Assembly: GCA_035235625.1 (NCBI GenBank)
Contig: CP141140.1
Span: 23,890,685-23,954,684, forward strand
From: Saururus chinensis
Taxonomy: Eukaryota; Streptophyta; Magnoliopsida; Piperales; Saururaceae
Length of the DNA: 64,000 nucleotides
Direction of reading: 5' to 3'
The notes under the pieces are model-generated. The model was not told the origin of the DNA. It saw nothing but the letters and a program-made list of their open reading frames with translations, and did not search any database. The translations under genes and the position numbers were made by a program. Positions 12,649 to 24,463 of the stretch are shown piece after piece; the first letter of the stretch is position 1; each line of letters begins with the position of its first letter.

Positions 12649-13538
12649 TGTTAGCCCCTTAACTTGACAGATACAGAAAGGGGGTGGCTACCCCCATACA
12701 TGGCAGCGGATAGCCAAGTTTTGTTAGGCAACGAACAGCCTAGGCAGCCCCTTGGGCACGGACGGATGCTAGGACAGTGCGGGAGATGTTCCAGACGAGC
12801 TACTCGCCTTGCAGAGCAGGCTGGGTAGGAGTCCTTGCGCGGGCGGGACTCTAACGGCGAAGCTGGGCGCTGCTTTGACTTAGGGGAGGACTCCTAAGGC
12901 GGATAGGATTCAGCTTATACTGGCTGGCTACATTCCTAGTTGGAGTAGGAGATCAGGCAGCAAGTTCCTAATACGGACAGGACTCGCACAGGCAGGCTGG
13001 TCACACTCCTAGGACAGATGGGAGTTGGAGTGGCTGGTTTCCTCGGATGGGTTGACTCTTGGAGGTAGCATGGTGATGGTCTTCTAGTGGAGGACAGACT
13101 CTTGAAGACTTCCTAAACTATGCTGGGGCGGAATGGCTTTGGGCTGAGAGTTGGACAGGGTGAGGACTCTTCTATTGGGTGGATTTTGTACTTCTAGTGG
13201 CACTAGGACAGTTAGCCTATGGTTGAGTCTATTTAAGGGATTGGCTGGGGCGGCCAAGGCATGAGAATGATCTGATTTTCCTGCACAGCGAACCAGGGAG
13301 GAAGAGAAGAGAGAGATCTCAGCCTGGTTGTTCAGCCCTGCCCTCTCCCTACATTGTATTTCAGCGGACAGAAATATAGCTTGGGCGGAGACCCTTGCAC
13401 CAGGTCGGACTGTGTTGCTATTTTGTTTGTTTTTCCCTTGCGCATACGAGTGGGAAGGGAAGAGAGTGGCTGCTGGCTATGCGGTGTAGTCAGGCCATCA
13501 CAAGTGCGAATGCTAGGCAAAGCTTCGTGCCCGTGACA
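12649..13538 (+). repeat. 5' LTR of gag-only element
   Basis: 890 bp, TGTTAGCCCC...CCGTGACA. A TATA-like CTATTTAAGGG lies at about 13,229-13,239 and a probable leader follows it. It aligns end to end with 15,234-16,110 with scattered substitutions and small indels. Confidence 0.9.
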
Positions 13539-13540
13539 GT

Positions 13541-13558
13541 TGGTTCCATTGCCGGGAT
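13541..13558 (+). promoter_or_regulatory. Primer-binding site (tRNA-Asp-like)
   Basis: TGGTTCCATTGCCGGGAT lies two bases after the 5' LTR. It resembles the plant gypsy primer site complementary to the 3' end of tRNA-Asp, with mismatches in the first half. Position is as expected. The tRNA identity is an inference. Confidence 0.65.
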
Positions 13559-13730
13559 TTGAAGGAGGTGAAAGCTCTATACGGTCTCTGCGAAGGAGTT
13601 GGCTGAAGGTTGCTGAGTCGCTAGGATACTCGGAAGAGGCAGATTCCTTGCAGGTTGGTGCTAGATGGATCAGAAATTCTTGCTGCGTGCAGACCCTTCC
13701 TTGACGAGTTGCTGAAAACATAGGGAACTG

Positions 13731-14948
13731 ATGGTAGGTTTGATGCTGACTCGCATGGCTGAGCTCGAGGTGAAGGTTGATGCGATGATCACAGGGAATG
13801 AGGCGTTGGCTGAAGTCCAGAACTCGTTGTACAACATCAACGAGTATTTGGCCCTCTTCGACCAACGAGGGTCCCTGCTAGAAGTTGCACCACACCTTGA
13901 CGAGTTTCAGGAAGAAGGCAGTCAGGCTGAAGGGGTAGCACGTTTCACCACATTAGCGGCTGACGTGGCTGCAACGACGGACTACCTTAGGCAGCGAGTG
14001 CAACAAGTTGAGGAGACAGCGGCAGCAAAGATGGGCGAGTTGGTGGATGAGGTGTTGTTGCTGAAGCGGGTAGTCCTCAATACTTCATCAAGAGATGGGG
14101 GCGAGTCCACATCTCAGCAGGTTGCGAAAAAGACTAAGGTCCCTGAATCGAAGGTGTATGCTGGGACGCGAGGCGCCAAGGAGATAGGGAACTTCCTTTG
14201 GGATATGGAAAGCTACTTCACGTTGGTCCATACTCAAGGGGAGGAGAAGGTTACCGTGGCAGCGATGTACCTAGAGGGGGATGCAAAGCTGTGGTGGCAA
14301 ACGCGGTTGGAGGATGATGCAGCTGCTGGTTGGCCAAAGATAGGGACATGGGATACATTCAAGAGGGAGTTGTAGGTGCAATTCCTTCCCAAAAACGTGT
14401 CTTGGATGGCTGAAGAGGCATTGAGGAATCTCAGGCATACGGGGGCAGTCCGGGACTACGTTAAGGAGTTCCAATCACTGATTTTAGGTGTGACAAACAT
14501 GACGGAGGATGACAAGCTATTCTACTTCGTGGCAGGTTTGCAAACTTGGGCTCCAAACGAGCTGAGACGGAGGGAAGTGGAGGACCTTCCTGCAGCGATT
14601 GCAGCGGCTGATAGCTTGGCAGATTTCAAGCAAACTCCCACTGAGCCAGCGAAGAAGAATGGGGAAGCAAAGACATCTAACAAGGAGAACACTAAGGGTG
14701 GTAACGGTGGCAAAGCGAAGGGCAGCGAGCAGACTGTCCGGCCTAACAGAAGTAGTGGCTGCTTCATATGCGATGGGCTGCACCGTGCCAAGGAGTGTCT
14801 GAAACGGGAAAGGCTGAATGCACTTGTCGCTGAAGAGGAGAAGGACGAATCTGAGCATGAGGAGGTAGTTCGGATGAGTCCCTTGCAGCGAATTAGATGT
14901 GTTCAGTTGATGGAGTCCCTAGTTGAGGGGGCAGCTTTGGGTCATTGA
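13731..14948 (+). pseudogene. Retrotransposon Gag, one in-frame stop
   Basis: One continuous reading frame apart from a TAG at 14,373-14,375, giving parts of 214 and 190 codons. The N-terminal part holds a coiled-coil-like region. The middle reads as a retrotransposon gag domain, with KLWWQTRLED and FKREL motifs. The C-terminal part has one zinc knuckle, CFICDGLHRAKEC, with three rather than four residues before the His. Likely a nucleocapsid/capsid protein packaging element RNA. The true start could lie slightly upstream, because the first ATG is not distinctive. The stop makes this copy unable to give full-length Gag unless read through. Confidence 0.8.
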
Positions 14949-15233
14949 GGATTCGAAGGAAGGAGGGGAGCAAACTCCCCATGCCTTGGCTGATCGAAGC
15001 AACTAAGGGGCGGACTGATGCAGTGGTTCGCATGATGGTGGGCAGCTGGTGTTGCTCAAACTTGGCCAAAGGTGGACTTAGGCTGGGTGGAATCTGACTT
15101 GGCTGTGGTGTGATGCTAAGTGTTGGCTTCTTGTTGGCGGGTTCAGCGAGGCGGATGGCTGAAGTGCTTCAACCGGTGCACCTGGGAAGTTGGGGCTTCG
15201 ACGAGGGTGTCGAAGAATCAAGTGCGGGAGGCG

Positions 15234-16110
15234 TGCTAGCCCCTTAACTTGACGGATACGGAAAGGGGGCGGCTACCCCCATACTTGGCAACGAACAACC
15301 AAGTTTTGCTAGGCAGCAGACAGCCTAGGCAGCCCCTTGGGCACGGACGGATGCTGGGACAGTGTGGGAGATGTTTCGAACAAGCTACTCGCCTTGAGGA
15401 GCAGGCTGGGTAGGAGTCCTTGTGCGGGCGGGACTCTAGCGGCGAAGCTGGGCGCTGCTTGGACTTAGGGGAGGACTCCTAAGGTGGATAGGATTCAGCT
15501 TATACTGGCTGGCTGCATTCCTAGTTGGAGTAGGAGACCAGGCAGCAAGTTCCTAATACGGACAGGACTTGCACAGGCAGGCTGGTCACACTCCTAGGAC
15601 AGATGGGAGTTGGAGTGGCTGGTTTCCACGGATGGGCTCTCTTGGAGATAGCATGGCGATGAACTTCTAGCGGATGACAGACTCTTGAAGACTTCCTAAA
15701 CTATGCTGGGGTGGAATGGCTTTGGGCTGAGAGTTGGACAGGGTGAGGACTCTTGCATTGGGTGGGTTTTGTACTTCTAGTGGCACTAGGACAGCCAGCC
15801 TATGGCTAAGTCTATTTAAGGGACTGGTTGGGGTGGCCAAGGCATGAGAATGATTTGATTTTCCTGCACAGCGAACCAGGGAAGAAGAGAAGAGAGATAT
15901 CTCAGCCTGGTTGTTCAGCCCTGCCCTCTCCCTATATTGTATTTTAGCGGTCAGAAATATAGCTTGGGTGGAGACCCTTACACCGGGTCAGGCTGTGTTG
16001 CTGTTTTGTTTGTTTTTCCTAGTGGGAAGGGAAGAAAGTGGTTGCTGGCTGCGCGATATAGTTAGGCCATCACGAGTGCGAATGCTAAGCAAAGCTTTAT
16101 GCCCGTAACA
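15234..16110 (+). repeat. 3' LTR of gag-only element
   Basis: 877 bp, TGCTAGCCCC...CCGTAACA, followed directly by the CTAGG target duplication. A purine-rich AGTGCGGGAGG just upstream (about 15,220-15,231) is the likely polypurine tract. Confidence 0.9.
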
Positions 16111-16115
16111 CTAGG

Positions 16116-17112
16116 CCTGGTCGACCCATAGGCCTTGCCTAAAAATTTTAAATATATATTTTTTAAAACAATGATTCCAAAAGCCCCATAAGCCTTTTTT
16201 AGCTTATAAAGCCTTATGGGCTATGCTCGTAAATCCTTCCTATCCAATCTTTAGTGTTAGGAAATTTCCATTATACATCCTTATTATTGTGAATGGCCAA
16301 CATCCTAGGCGTCCGTATTGCACCCTAGGTTTATGTGCAACTAACTGGAGTATCACCCAAAATAACTTAAAGTGCATATTAATTTCTGTCCTTTTGTATT
16401 ATTATCTATAATGCCCAAACTTACTCAAACATCAAGAGCCCAAGTTTTTATAAAGCTTTTCTCTTCTAAAAAAATTATAAAAAAACATTCAATTGGCAAA
16501 CAATCTTACACATTAATAATTCTGATAATAAAACTTGCCATGTTCTAAATTTTAAGGTACGGTAGACAAAAAAAATTATTCTATATTAATAACTTTATTT
16601 TATTAAATTTAAATAATTAAATATTATAAAAAAATATTACAAACTAAATTTTTTTCTCTTTGTAGGGTTCACTATTTAATAAAAATTATTTTTTAAAAAT
16701 AAAATTATTAATATAAAACAGAGAAGATAATTTTAAATCAAGTGTGGGTCAGCACCTTGACCTCGACGCGTGCGAAGGCAAGTACAAACTCCAAAGTGCT
16801 CCCACCACCAAATGTCCCAATTAAATGATGGGGTTAACCCCAGCCCAGCCCAGCCCAGCCCACCCCACCCCACCCAAGGAGCTAGCCGCAAATGGAAAGT
16901 GTGCGCCACGCAAGGTGATCCTGCCAGGTCTTCAGCTCATTACCCTCAGAACCATCATCAGACCTTCCAATACAAACTCCGCCAAACCAGATAAGTCTCC
17001 CTACCTTCACAAAAAACCTACCTGTCAAGATCACCCAAGGATTTCAAATTCCATCTCCACTGAAGGCACTTTCCCAGCTGCATGAGAATACCGCACTTCC
17101 ATCCCTTCCCAC
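16116..17112. other. Upstream region of PAN gene copy 1
   Basis: Homologous to 49,700-50,504 in copy 2. AT-rich until about 16,740, then GC-richer with a (CCCAG)n/(CCCCA)n run at 16,840-16,877. It probably holds the ancestral promoter and 5' UTR. I could not fix a transcription start. Confidence 0.5.
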
Positions 17113-20100
17113 TTGCTGGTGCTTCTCTCACTCCTGTTCCTCTTGTTCTTCTCTTGCAGCCGCTCGGAATCCGATTTCTTGATCGGAAACCGGGTCAGTG
17201 TGTCGGTCCCTCCCTACTACGACCCTGGTTTTCATGGTAGAGCGTTCATATTGGAATCCGGCGGAGTAGCTGTGCCGGGCTTCAGGGCGTCATTGAACAT
17301 GGAAGCCGTTGGGTGAGGTATGTGTGCTCTCTTGCTGTGTTGCTGGGCGAAGCGGAAGTCTGGATCTCGAAGCGGTTGTCGCAGTTTTCGCCGACCGGGA
17401 GCTGCATGGCAGAGCTGACGAGAGGCGGCGAGCTGAGGCTCCGGGACTCGACCGGGCGGGTTGGGTGGAGAACGGGGACCTCTGGCCAAGGCGTGGAGGT
17501 ACATTCTAATTACAACTGTGCCAACCATTTTTGCCTTTTGCTTCCATAAGCCGTATCCTTAATGACACCCAATGTTTGTGAATGGAACATAAGAGAATAT
17601 GTATGGGAAAAGGTTTTGCTTCCATCCGTTTTGTCCCCCTTAAAATCATGACACTGGTCAAATGCAGCTTTTCAAGTTAGTGGATCACTTGCAGCCCTCC
17701 AATCTTTAGTGGAAGTTTCCATCTATAAAAAAAGATGTATAGTAGTGGGAAGTGGACAGGAATTTGGCTGGTGTTGGTCCAGGGAACCACCAACAATCGG
17801 CCAAGTAATTAATTACAAATAGTAAGCCCATAGGCCATAGCCAAAGGTGTTCTTTGCTTTTTGCATAACTTGTTTTGCATACATATTAAGGAAAAAAGTA
17901 ATACTAACGTGACATTAAAAAAAATGTCATAAGCTTATTTCATATTCCCATCATCGTTGATGAGTGAGACCTATTTTTGTGGGTCATATTCATCAATTAT
18001 TATAAGAAAATGAAGTAGGCTTTTGAGGTATATGTTTAACGTCACGTAAGCACTTTATTAAGGGAATAATATTAACGTGAAATTAAAAAAAGTACGTTAA
18101 AAGCCTTACTTCATCTTCCCATCACTATTGATAAGCGGGACCTATTTTTGGGTTCTATTTATCAATGGTGATGCGAAAATGATGTAGGTTTTAACGTCAC
18201 GTAAGCACTTTTCTAAGGGAGTAATACTAACATGACGTTAAAAAAAATATGTCAAAAGCCTACTTCATTTTCCTATCACTAGTGTGTTCATTAATGGTGA
18301 TGGGAAGATGAAATAGGCTTTTGACATATGTTTTTAACGTCACGTCAACACTTTTCTAAGGGAGTAATACTAACTCGCATTTAGGTTTTTAAACTTCATT
18401 CATCTTTTAATTGCTATGGTGACCTGCACTACATATTATAACATAGAGACATCATTGGACATGTTTAATGACAAAGAGGGAAAAGTGAGCAACACTGGAT
18501 CAATATAGGGAGAGGGGAGGACTTGCTATAAGTATAACTTGAGATGGAGGTAAAGGGACTTTAAAGGCACAAAAGTGGAGAAAAATGTGAAGGAGCCGGA
18601 TTTAAAAAAGACTTCGTGCCAAAAGAGATGGTATGTATTAATTAGAACTGGAAGGAGTTGAAATGAAGTAGACTGGGTCACCCACCTCGGCAATTAAGGT
18701 GGTGGGGGTGATGATGATTATTATGGTGACGATCACACGGGTAATTCATTTTTATAGTGTTTTTCTTATGTGGTACACTACCGCACCTAAGGACTACATT
18801 CTTTAGAACCGCACCTTCTGGCCTTAAATGGTAGTGCTTACTTCCCCGTTAACTCATAATTATTTGAGCTAAGTTGATTGTCTAAAATTTATATTTGTAT
18901 CTTCATTTTTTCACACGCAACAAGCCAAAAAGACATTGGTAAATATATTAACCTTCCGATCGAATTGAACTGTCTTTGGAATTGTTAGGAGATATTAGGA
19001 TAACATGTGTAAGTTGAATGTAGCAGTTCTTCTCTTTGATTTTGAGCAGAAGCAGCATAGCATTCAGCTGGCTTTGTCAAACAGCTAGAATTTTCTCATG
19101 CTGAAGGATTCATATGCATTTAATTGTAAAATTCCGCACCCTGCTCGATTCTCAATTGTGGGCATTTTCCCATAATTGCTTCCATCCTTGGTAGTTATCA
19201 TTTTAAGTTGTAAAGCGATCTAAACCAGATTGTCTGCATTCATGGTTCACACCAAACCAACTTTACAGATGATTCTATTTTTCACATCAACTTCACCCTC
19301 TAGTAAACTTGCCTTTCTGCTCTGATATTAAGATCAAAACCAATTTTGTAAAACGCTTTGAACTCAGTACATTGTTTTCTCACGGTTGGTGTCGGACTAT
19401 AGAATTTCTTCCTTGATTTGGCAGAGATTGGAACTTCTAAGAACTGGCAATCTCGTTTTAACGGATGCCAAAAACCAAACTAAGTGGGAGAGCTTCAACT
19501 ATCCAGCAAACACAATGCTGTGGGGGCAGAGGCTCAGTATTCCAGCCAGCTTGACTGCATTGTCTTACAATTCAACTTGGTTCTTCACCTTCGAAATTCA
19601 GTCTGAAAAAGTAGCCTTGTACTTCAATTCTAACAAGCAGAACTATTCTTACTGGGAATTCAAGCCTGATAGAGGGAGGAAAATCTCAACTGTCCAACTG
19701 GGTTCCTCCGGATTGAAGCTTTTTGATCAACATTCTCGAAAAGTTGCACAAATTTTGTCGAATAGATCAGAGCCTATCAGATTTCTCGCGTTAGGAACAG
19801 AAGGGTCTCTTGGTTTCTATCATTATTCACCTCAGAAAGGCAAGTTTGATGCATCTCTCCGGGCGCCTAATGGTATATGCGATCTTCCCTTACCTTGTGG
19901 ACCTTATGGTGTGTGCACATTCTCTAATGGTTGCAGCTGCATGAAATTTTCCAGGAATCCCCATCCCATAGTCTCTACCTGTGGGGAAGGATTATCTGAG
20001 GGATTTTGTGGCAGCAAAGATGTGAAAATGGTTGAACTAGATGGAGCTGCTAGTGTTTTGAAGGGAACTCCACTATCCTCCAGCATGAGCAAAGATGAAT

Positions 20101-20393
20101 GTGTGAACTTGTGCATGGAGGACTGTTCTTGTGCAGCAGTTTTGTTCTCTGATGGAAGCTCCAATGTGACCCAGAAAGGTTGTTTTCAATATGAGCTCGT
20201 AGTGGGTGTGAAACAGGCTGAGAGAGAAACTGGTCTGAATTTTGTGGTCAAGGTTGCTAGGAACACAACAGAGGAGAAGGTGAAAAAATTTAGTGTTCAG
20301 AAACTGCTTTTGATTATTGGTGGAGCTGTTGATGGACTGGCTATTCTTTTGATCTTTGGGTGGATTGATAAGTTATTTTGTAATCAAAAGTAG
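17113..20393 (+). pseudogene. B-lectin/PAN membrane protein, copy 1, broken
   Basis: Paralogue of the intact gene at 50,505. Exon 1 is 17,113-17,498 and exon 2 is 19,425-20,393, with the same GT-AG intron. Three lesions are visible against copy 2: the start ATG reads TTG at 17,113; a one-base deletion near 17,311 brings a TGA at 17,314-17,316; an extra G in the run at 20,358-20,360 shifts the frame so the C-terminal tail after the membrane helix is replaced and ends at 20,393. Exon 2 is otherwise about 98% identical in protein to copy 2, so decay is recent. A shorter product from a downstream start remains possible. Confidence 0.85.
17895..18371. mobile_element. Trimeric palindromic MITE in PAN intron
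   Basis: Three tandem units of about 165, 160 and 140 bp, each beginning near GTAATACTAACGTGAC-like sequence and each folding back on itself around a CCCATCAC...GTGATGGG core. Copy 2 has no insertion here: its TATTAAGGAAAACTCGC near 51,290 is the empty site. Family not identified. Confidence 0.7.
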
Positions 20394-20751
20394 CAGAAAA
20401 GTTTTAAACAGTGGAAACAGTTGGAATTATATACAACTGAACCCACTGTGCCTAAACAAAATAAGAGTCCACACACATGGCATGCCCGTGTGATGCATGA
20501 ATTGATGGTGATTGGCTGACATATTTTTTGGTAAATTACAAGTATACTCGTTGACCTTTTTAAATACAAGACATGGACCCCTTATGTTTTAAAAACTACA
20601 CTTATTATTTTCAAAAAAATGAAAGTAGCCTTGTCATTTGAAGGAGAAAGTATTGAGTGGAACCCCTATCACATAGCCGTGCATATATTTATATTTAAAT
20701 ACGTAAACCGAAATTCATGTCTTATCTTATTTACATGTAAATACGAATAAA
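20394..20751. other. 3' flank of PAN pseudogene; end of copy 1
   Basis: Matches 53,437-53,667 up to about 20,650, then diverges. Likely ancestral 3' UTR followed by unique DNA. Confidence 0.5.
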
Positions 20752-21320
<569 letters not shown>

Positions 21321-22979
21321 AAATATTTAAAAAAATTAAAATAAACATTAAAATATAATATATTTTCTTAAATATTGACTGTTTATATAAATAATAAATA
21401 AATATTAAATTTTCAATAAAATGTAGTGCCAATAATAGTTAAATTTTTATTATTTAAATATAATATATTTTATTTTAAATTTTTTTATTAATTTAAAATA
21501 TAATTTATAATAAAAAAGATAGTGTGTATAGAGAGAGGGGAGATGAGATAGAGCAGAGGAGATAGAGTGAGGAGAGGGAGAGAGAGAGAAAGACATGAGA
21601 GATAGAGGAGAAAAAGTGAGGCGAGAGAGAGTGAGGAGATAGAGAGTGATTGTAAGATGAATTAATTTATGAAAATTATTTTCATATGTTTTGAATTTTG
21701 TTGGTTCTTTTGATTTACATCTATATTTTGAAACAAAATTTTAGTAAAATTTAAATTTAAAATAAGGAAAAACCTCGGGCATGACACCTACAACTAAACC
21801 CTAGGCCTAGCCTACGATTTGGCAGGCTAGCCACAAGCTAGCTTGCATTTGGGCATGCCTCATTGCGGCAAGTGCATACATCAACAATCTAGCGTCAATG
21901 TGCTAACGTAGAAATACTTTTTTTAAAACAAATCACAATATCTCCTTACCTCAAACTCGAATTTGAAATGAAGGTGGGTCCCACCTATGACACATTTCTA
22001 AAGGTTGTAGCCTACATTCCTAGTATTATATTTTTGCGTTCTTGGGCATATTATAATAATCTCTCCGAGCACTACAAATGATCTAAAAGGTCCAAAAGGT
22101 GATTAAGGCTTGAAAAATGTCAAATTGGTAAAAAGAGTTATTGGGCCCGAAAACTCTAAATGGGTCAGAATGTGTATTTTTAAAAGATTTTAGGTTGTTA
22201 TAGTGTTAAAGGTATAAGGGATTAATTATACATAAATTACTTAAAATAGCTTAAAAAGTGATTTTAGGGAGTTTTAGATAGAATTAAGCTAAAAATGGCA
22301 AAATTATAAAATTATTATGTACTTAATCATTTGCTACACATTGCATAGGTTGAATCAATCAATCGCCACTTAAAAATAGTCCTTTGTAAAAATAGACCGA
22401 GATTTTATTAATCAATCGCCCTAAAGATGAACCAATCAATAGTAGAGTTGTGCCCTAATGAAACAGTGAATGGTTGATCGTTATATGTTATGATTGTCTA
22501 ATTCAATCATTTTAGGAAGAGATTGTATTCTTAGTTGGAGTCAAAATTTTAAACCAACTTAAAGACTTATTTAAAAGCTAAGGAATTACTAATTTGAAGA
22601 GGGGAAAACCTACAAAATAATATAGAAGAAATAAGAGTTCATTTGTTATTGTTTTCATAGAGAGGTCACCCAAAAATCTTCTAGGTCATATTAATGATAA
22701 TTTCATTAAGACACACAATTGTGAGAGAAGAATCTCACACAACAAATATAAGAGGAGTTACAAAATATTCTTCAAAGGAGTTGAAGAAACTCAAAGGCAA
22801 ATAAACAATTGAAAAATGAGTTTTAATTGAGTAGATAGAGGGAGACGAAGACAAAATACGAAGAAGGAAAACTTTAAAGATTTAAAATGGGGGAGAAACT
22901 TGAAAGCCAACAACAAAGAGGACAGAACAAAGAAAAATATTTGTCATTTGTATTGAGTCGAAAGAGGTTGGTTGGTTAT
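21321..22979. other. Spacer between duplicated copies, no gene seen
   Basis: Very AT-rich, with a GAGA-rich patch at 21,525-21,650. 22,360-22,500 has CAATCAATCGCC-type motifs resembling decayed LTR DNA. Frequent stops in all frames. No gene supported. Confidence 0.4.
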
Positions 22980-23858
22980 CTCTACAAGAAAAAAGGACTA
23001 TTAGTGACACGTGCAAATAACTATTAGTGACTTAAATAGTGTTGTTAAATGTGTCATAAAAAGGCACATCGCAATTGTTCATTTTTGACACATGCTAATA
23101 GTATTTCTAATTGGTGACACTTTTTTTATTACCTTGCTAATATTATATTTTTTCAATGTTTTATAAAGCATCGCTACTATAGAAAATAATTTTAAAAAAT
23201 AAAAAAAATCTTATTAGCGACACTTTCAAAAGTACTAATAAGGAAAAAAATAAAAACTCTTATTAATGACACTTTTAAAAGCGTCGCTAATAAGGTAATT
23301 TTTTAATACAAACTCTTATTGAAAGACAGAGCGGCGCCAGAATCCTGGGGGGAGGTGGGTTAGACTCCTACAAAAGAGTTGGACCCCTCCTTCAGCCAGT
23401 GGGAGAGGAGGGAAGGGAGCAAAGCGGGGAGAAGGGGGCAGCCGACGGCAGGGGGAGGCCAGACTCCAATAGACAAGTCAGATCCGATCCTCCTACCAAC
23501 AGGGAGAGGAGGAATGGCAGCAGAGGGGAGGGGTAGAGTAGGGAGGAGAAGGGGGCAGCCAATAGTAGGGGAGGCCAAAGGCAACAGTAGCAGCCGGTTG
23601 GGGGAGCCAGGGTGGGAGAACAATGGGGAGGGGGGATTATAGGATTGGGCAAAAATTCACCCACACTAGGCATATTGCAATGCTTTTGTATAAGTGTCAC
23701 TAATAATACACATATTTGCGACACATACAAAATCATTGCAAATATTAAAAAAAAAAGAGTACAACCTTAACTATTTGTGTCATTTCTTCTAAAACATCGC
23801 TAATAAAAGACAAATTGTGATGCTTAATACTCTTTTTTTTTGTTCTTCACAATAAGGA
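22980..23858. mobile_element. CACTA-like non-autonomous element
   Basis: Left end CTCTACAAGAAAAAAGGACT resembles the CACTACAAGAAAA terminus of plant CACTA elements. Right end, read in reverse, is GAAGAACAAAAAAAAAGAGT. Between them are many GTGACAC/GTCGCTAA subterminal motifs and a GC-rich core at about 23,320-23,640. No transposase. It is the paralogue of 1-815. Right boundary uncertain by tens of bases. Confidence 0.55.
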
Positions 23859-24463
23859 CAAATAGCCCAATTAATTTACCAATAGGTTAATATAATTTTA
23901 CTTTTTTCTACTTGCAATGAATTCCCATGTGAAGTCAATCATAACTAGTAAGTCCGCCAAGGACCTCCAAGAACCCCAAGACCGATCATAAAGTAACTCC
24001 TTTTGTCTAAAAATATTAAAAAAGTGAGTTGATGCACTAATATCTACCATAAAAGTCCTAAGCTATAATAAATGAGAGGCTGTGTGACTCAATTTCTCGC
24101 TAAGACCCATTACTTATCCATATTTTATTATAGTCACAATCTAACAATAGTAAATATATTATAATGCACAATATACTTTTGTTGTGGGTCTATTGGTAAA
24201 TATGAATGACAGCTAGGTCTTAATAGGAATTATCCTTTTTTTTAAGATAAAACTTAGAAATAACTATTTTCCCCCTCTTCTCTCTCTCTCTTCTCTCTTT
24301 TCATCTTTCCTTATCTTTCTCTTTTCTCTCTTCCTCTCTCAATGTCTTTCTCTATTCTCTTCTTTTCTCTCTGTTTCTCTCTCCCTCTCCTATCTCTCTC
24401 TTCTCTCAATGCTCTCTCCTCTTCCTCTCTCTAAATCTCTTTCTCTTTTCTTTCTCCTCTCTC
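23859..24463. other. Spacer and CT-rich tract of copy 2
   Basis: Same content as 816-1,410: AT-rich spacer, then CT-rich microsatellite from about 24,270, broken at 24,463 by the next insertion. Confidence 0.6.

Larger units (their letters stand above)
12649..16110 (+). mobile_element. Gag-only LTR retrotransposon (TR-GAG type)
   Basis: Complete 3,462-bp element: 5' LTR 12,649-13,538, primer-binding site, internal region with a gag-like frame only, 3' LTR 15,234-16,110, flanked on both sides by CTAGG (12,644-12,648 and 16,111-16,115). LTR ends are TG...CA. No protease, integrase or reverse transcriptase is present, so any movement would need enzymes supplied in trans. The paralogous site in copy 2 (about 49,700) lacks it, so it probably inserted after the duplication. 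Confidence 0.9.
1..20690. repeat. Segmental duplication, copy 1 (left end outside window)
   Basis: Positions from 1 onward align with 23,007 onward: GTGACAC-type element, CT-rich tract, kinase 3' flank, kinase gene, kinase upstream DNA. Homology resumes near 12,470 and runs through the PAN gene to about 20,650. The matching copy 2 stretches are 23,007-24,463, 26,386-26,870, 29,880-35,700 and 49,620-53,667. Order and orientation are the same, so this is a direct tandem duplication. The stretch from about 6,770 to 12,470 has no counterpart in copy 2 that I could recognise. Confidence 0.85.

Noticed and set aside
13332..13865. 177-aa minus-strand frame over the 5' LTR end
   Set aside because: Antisense to LTR, primer site and gag; no recognisable domain and not kept in the 3' LTR.
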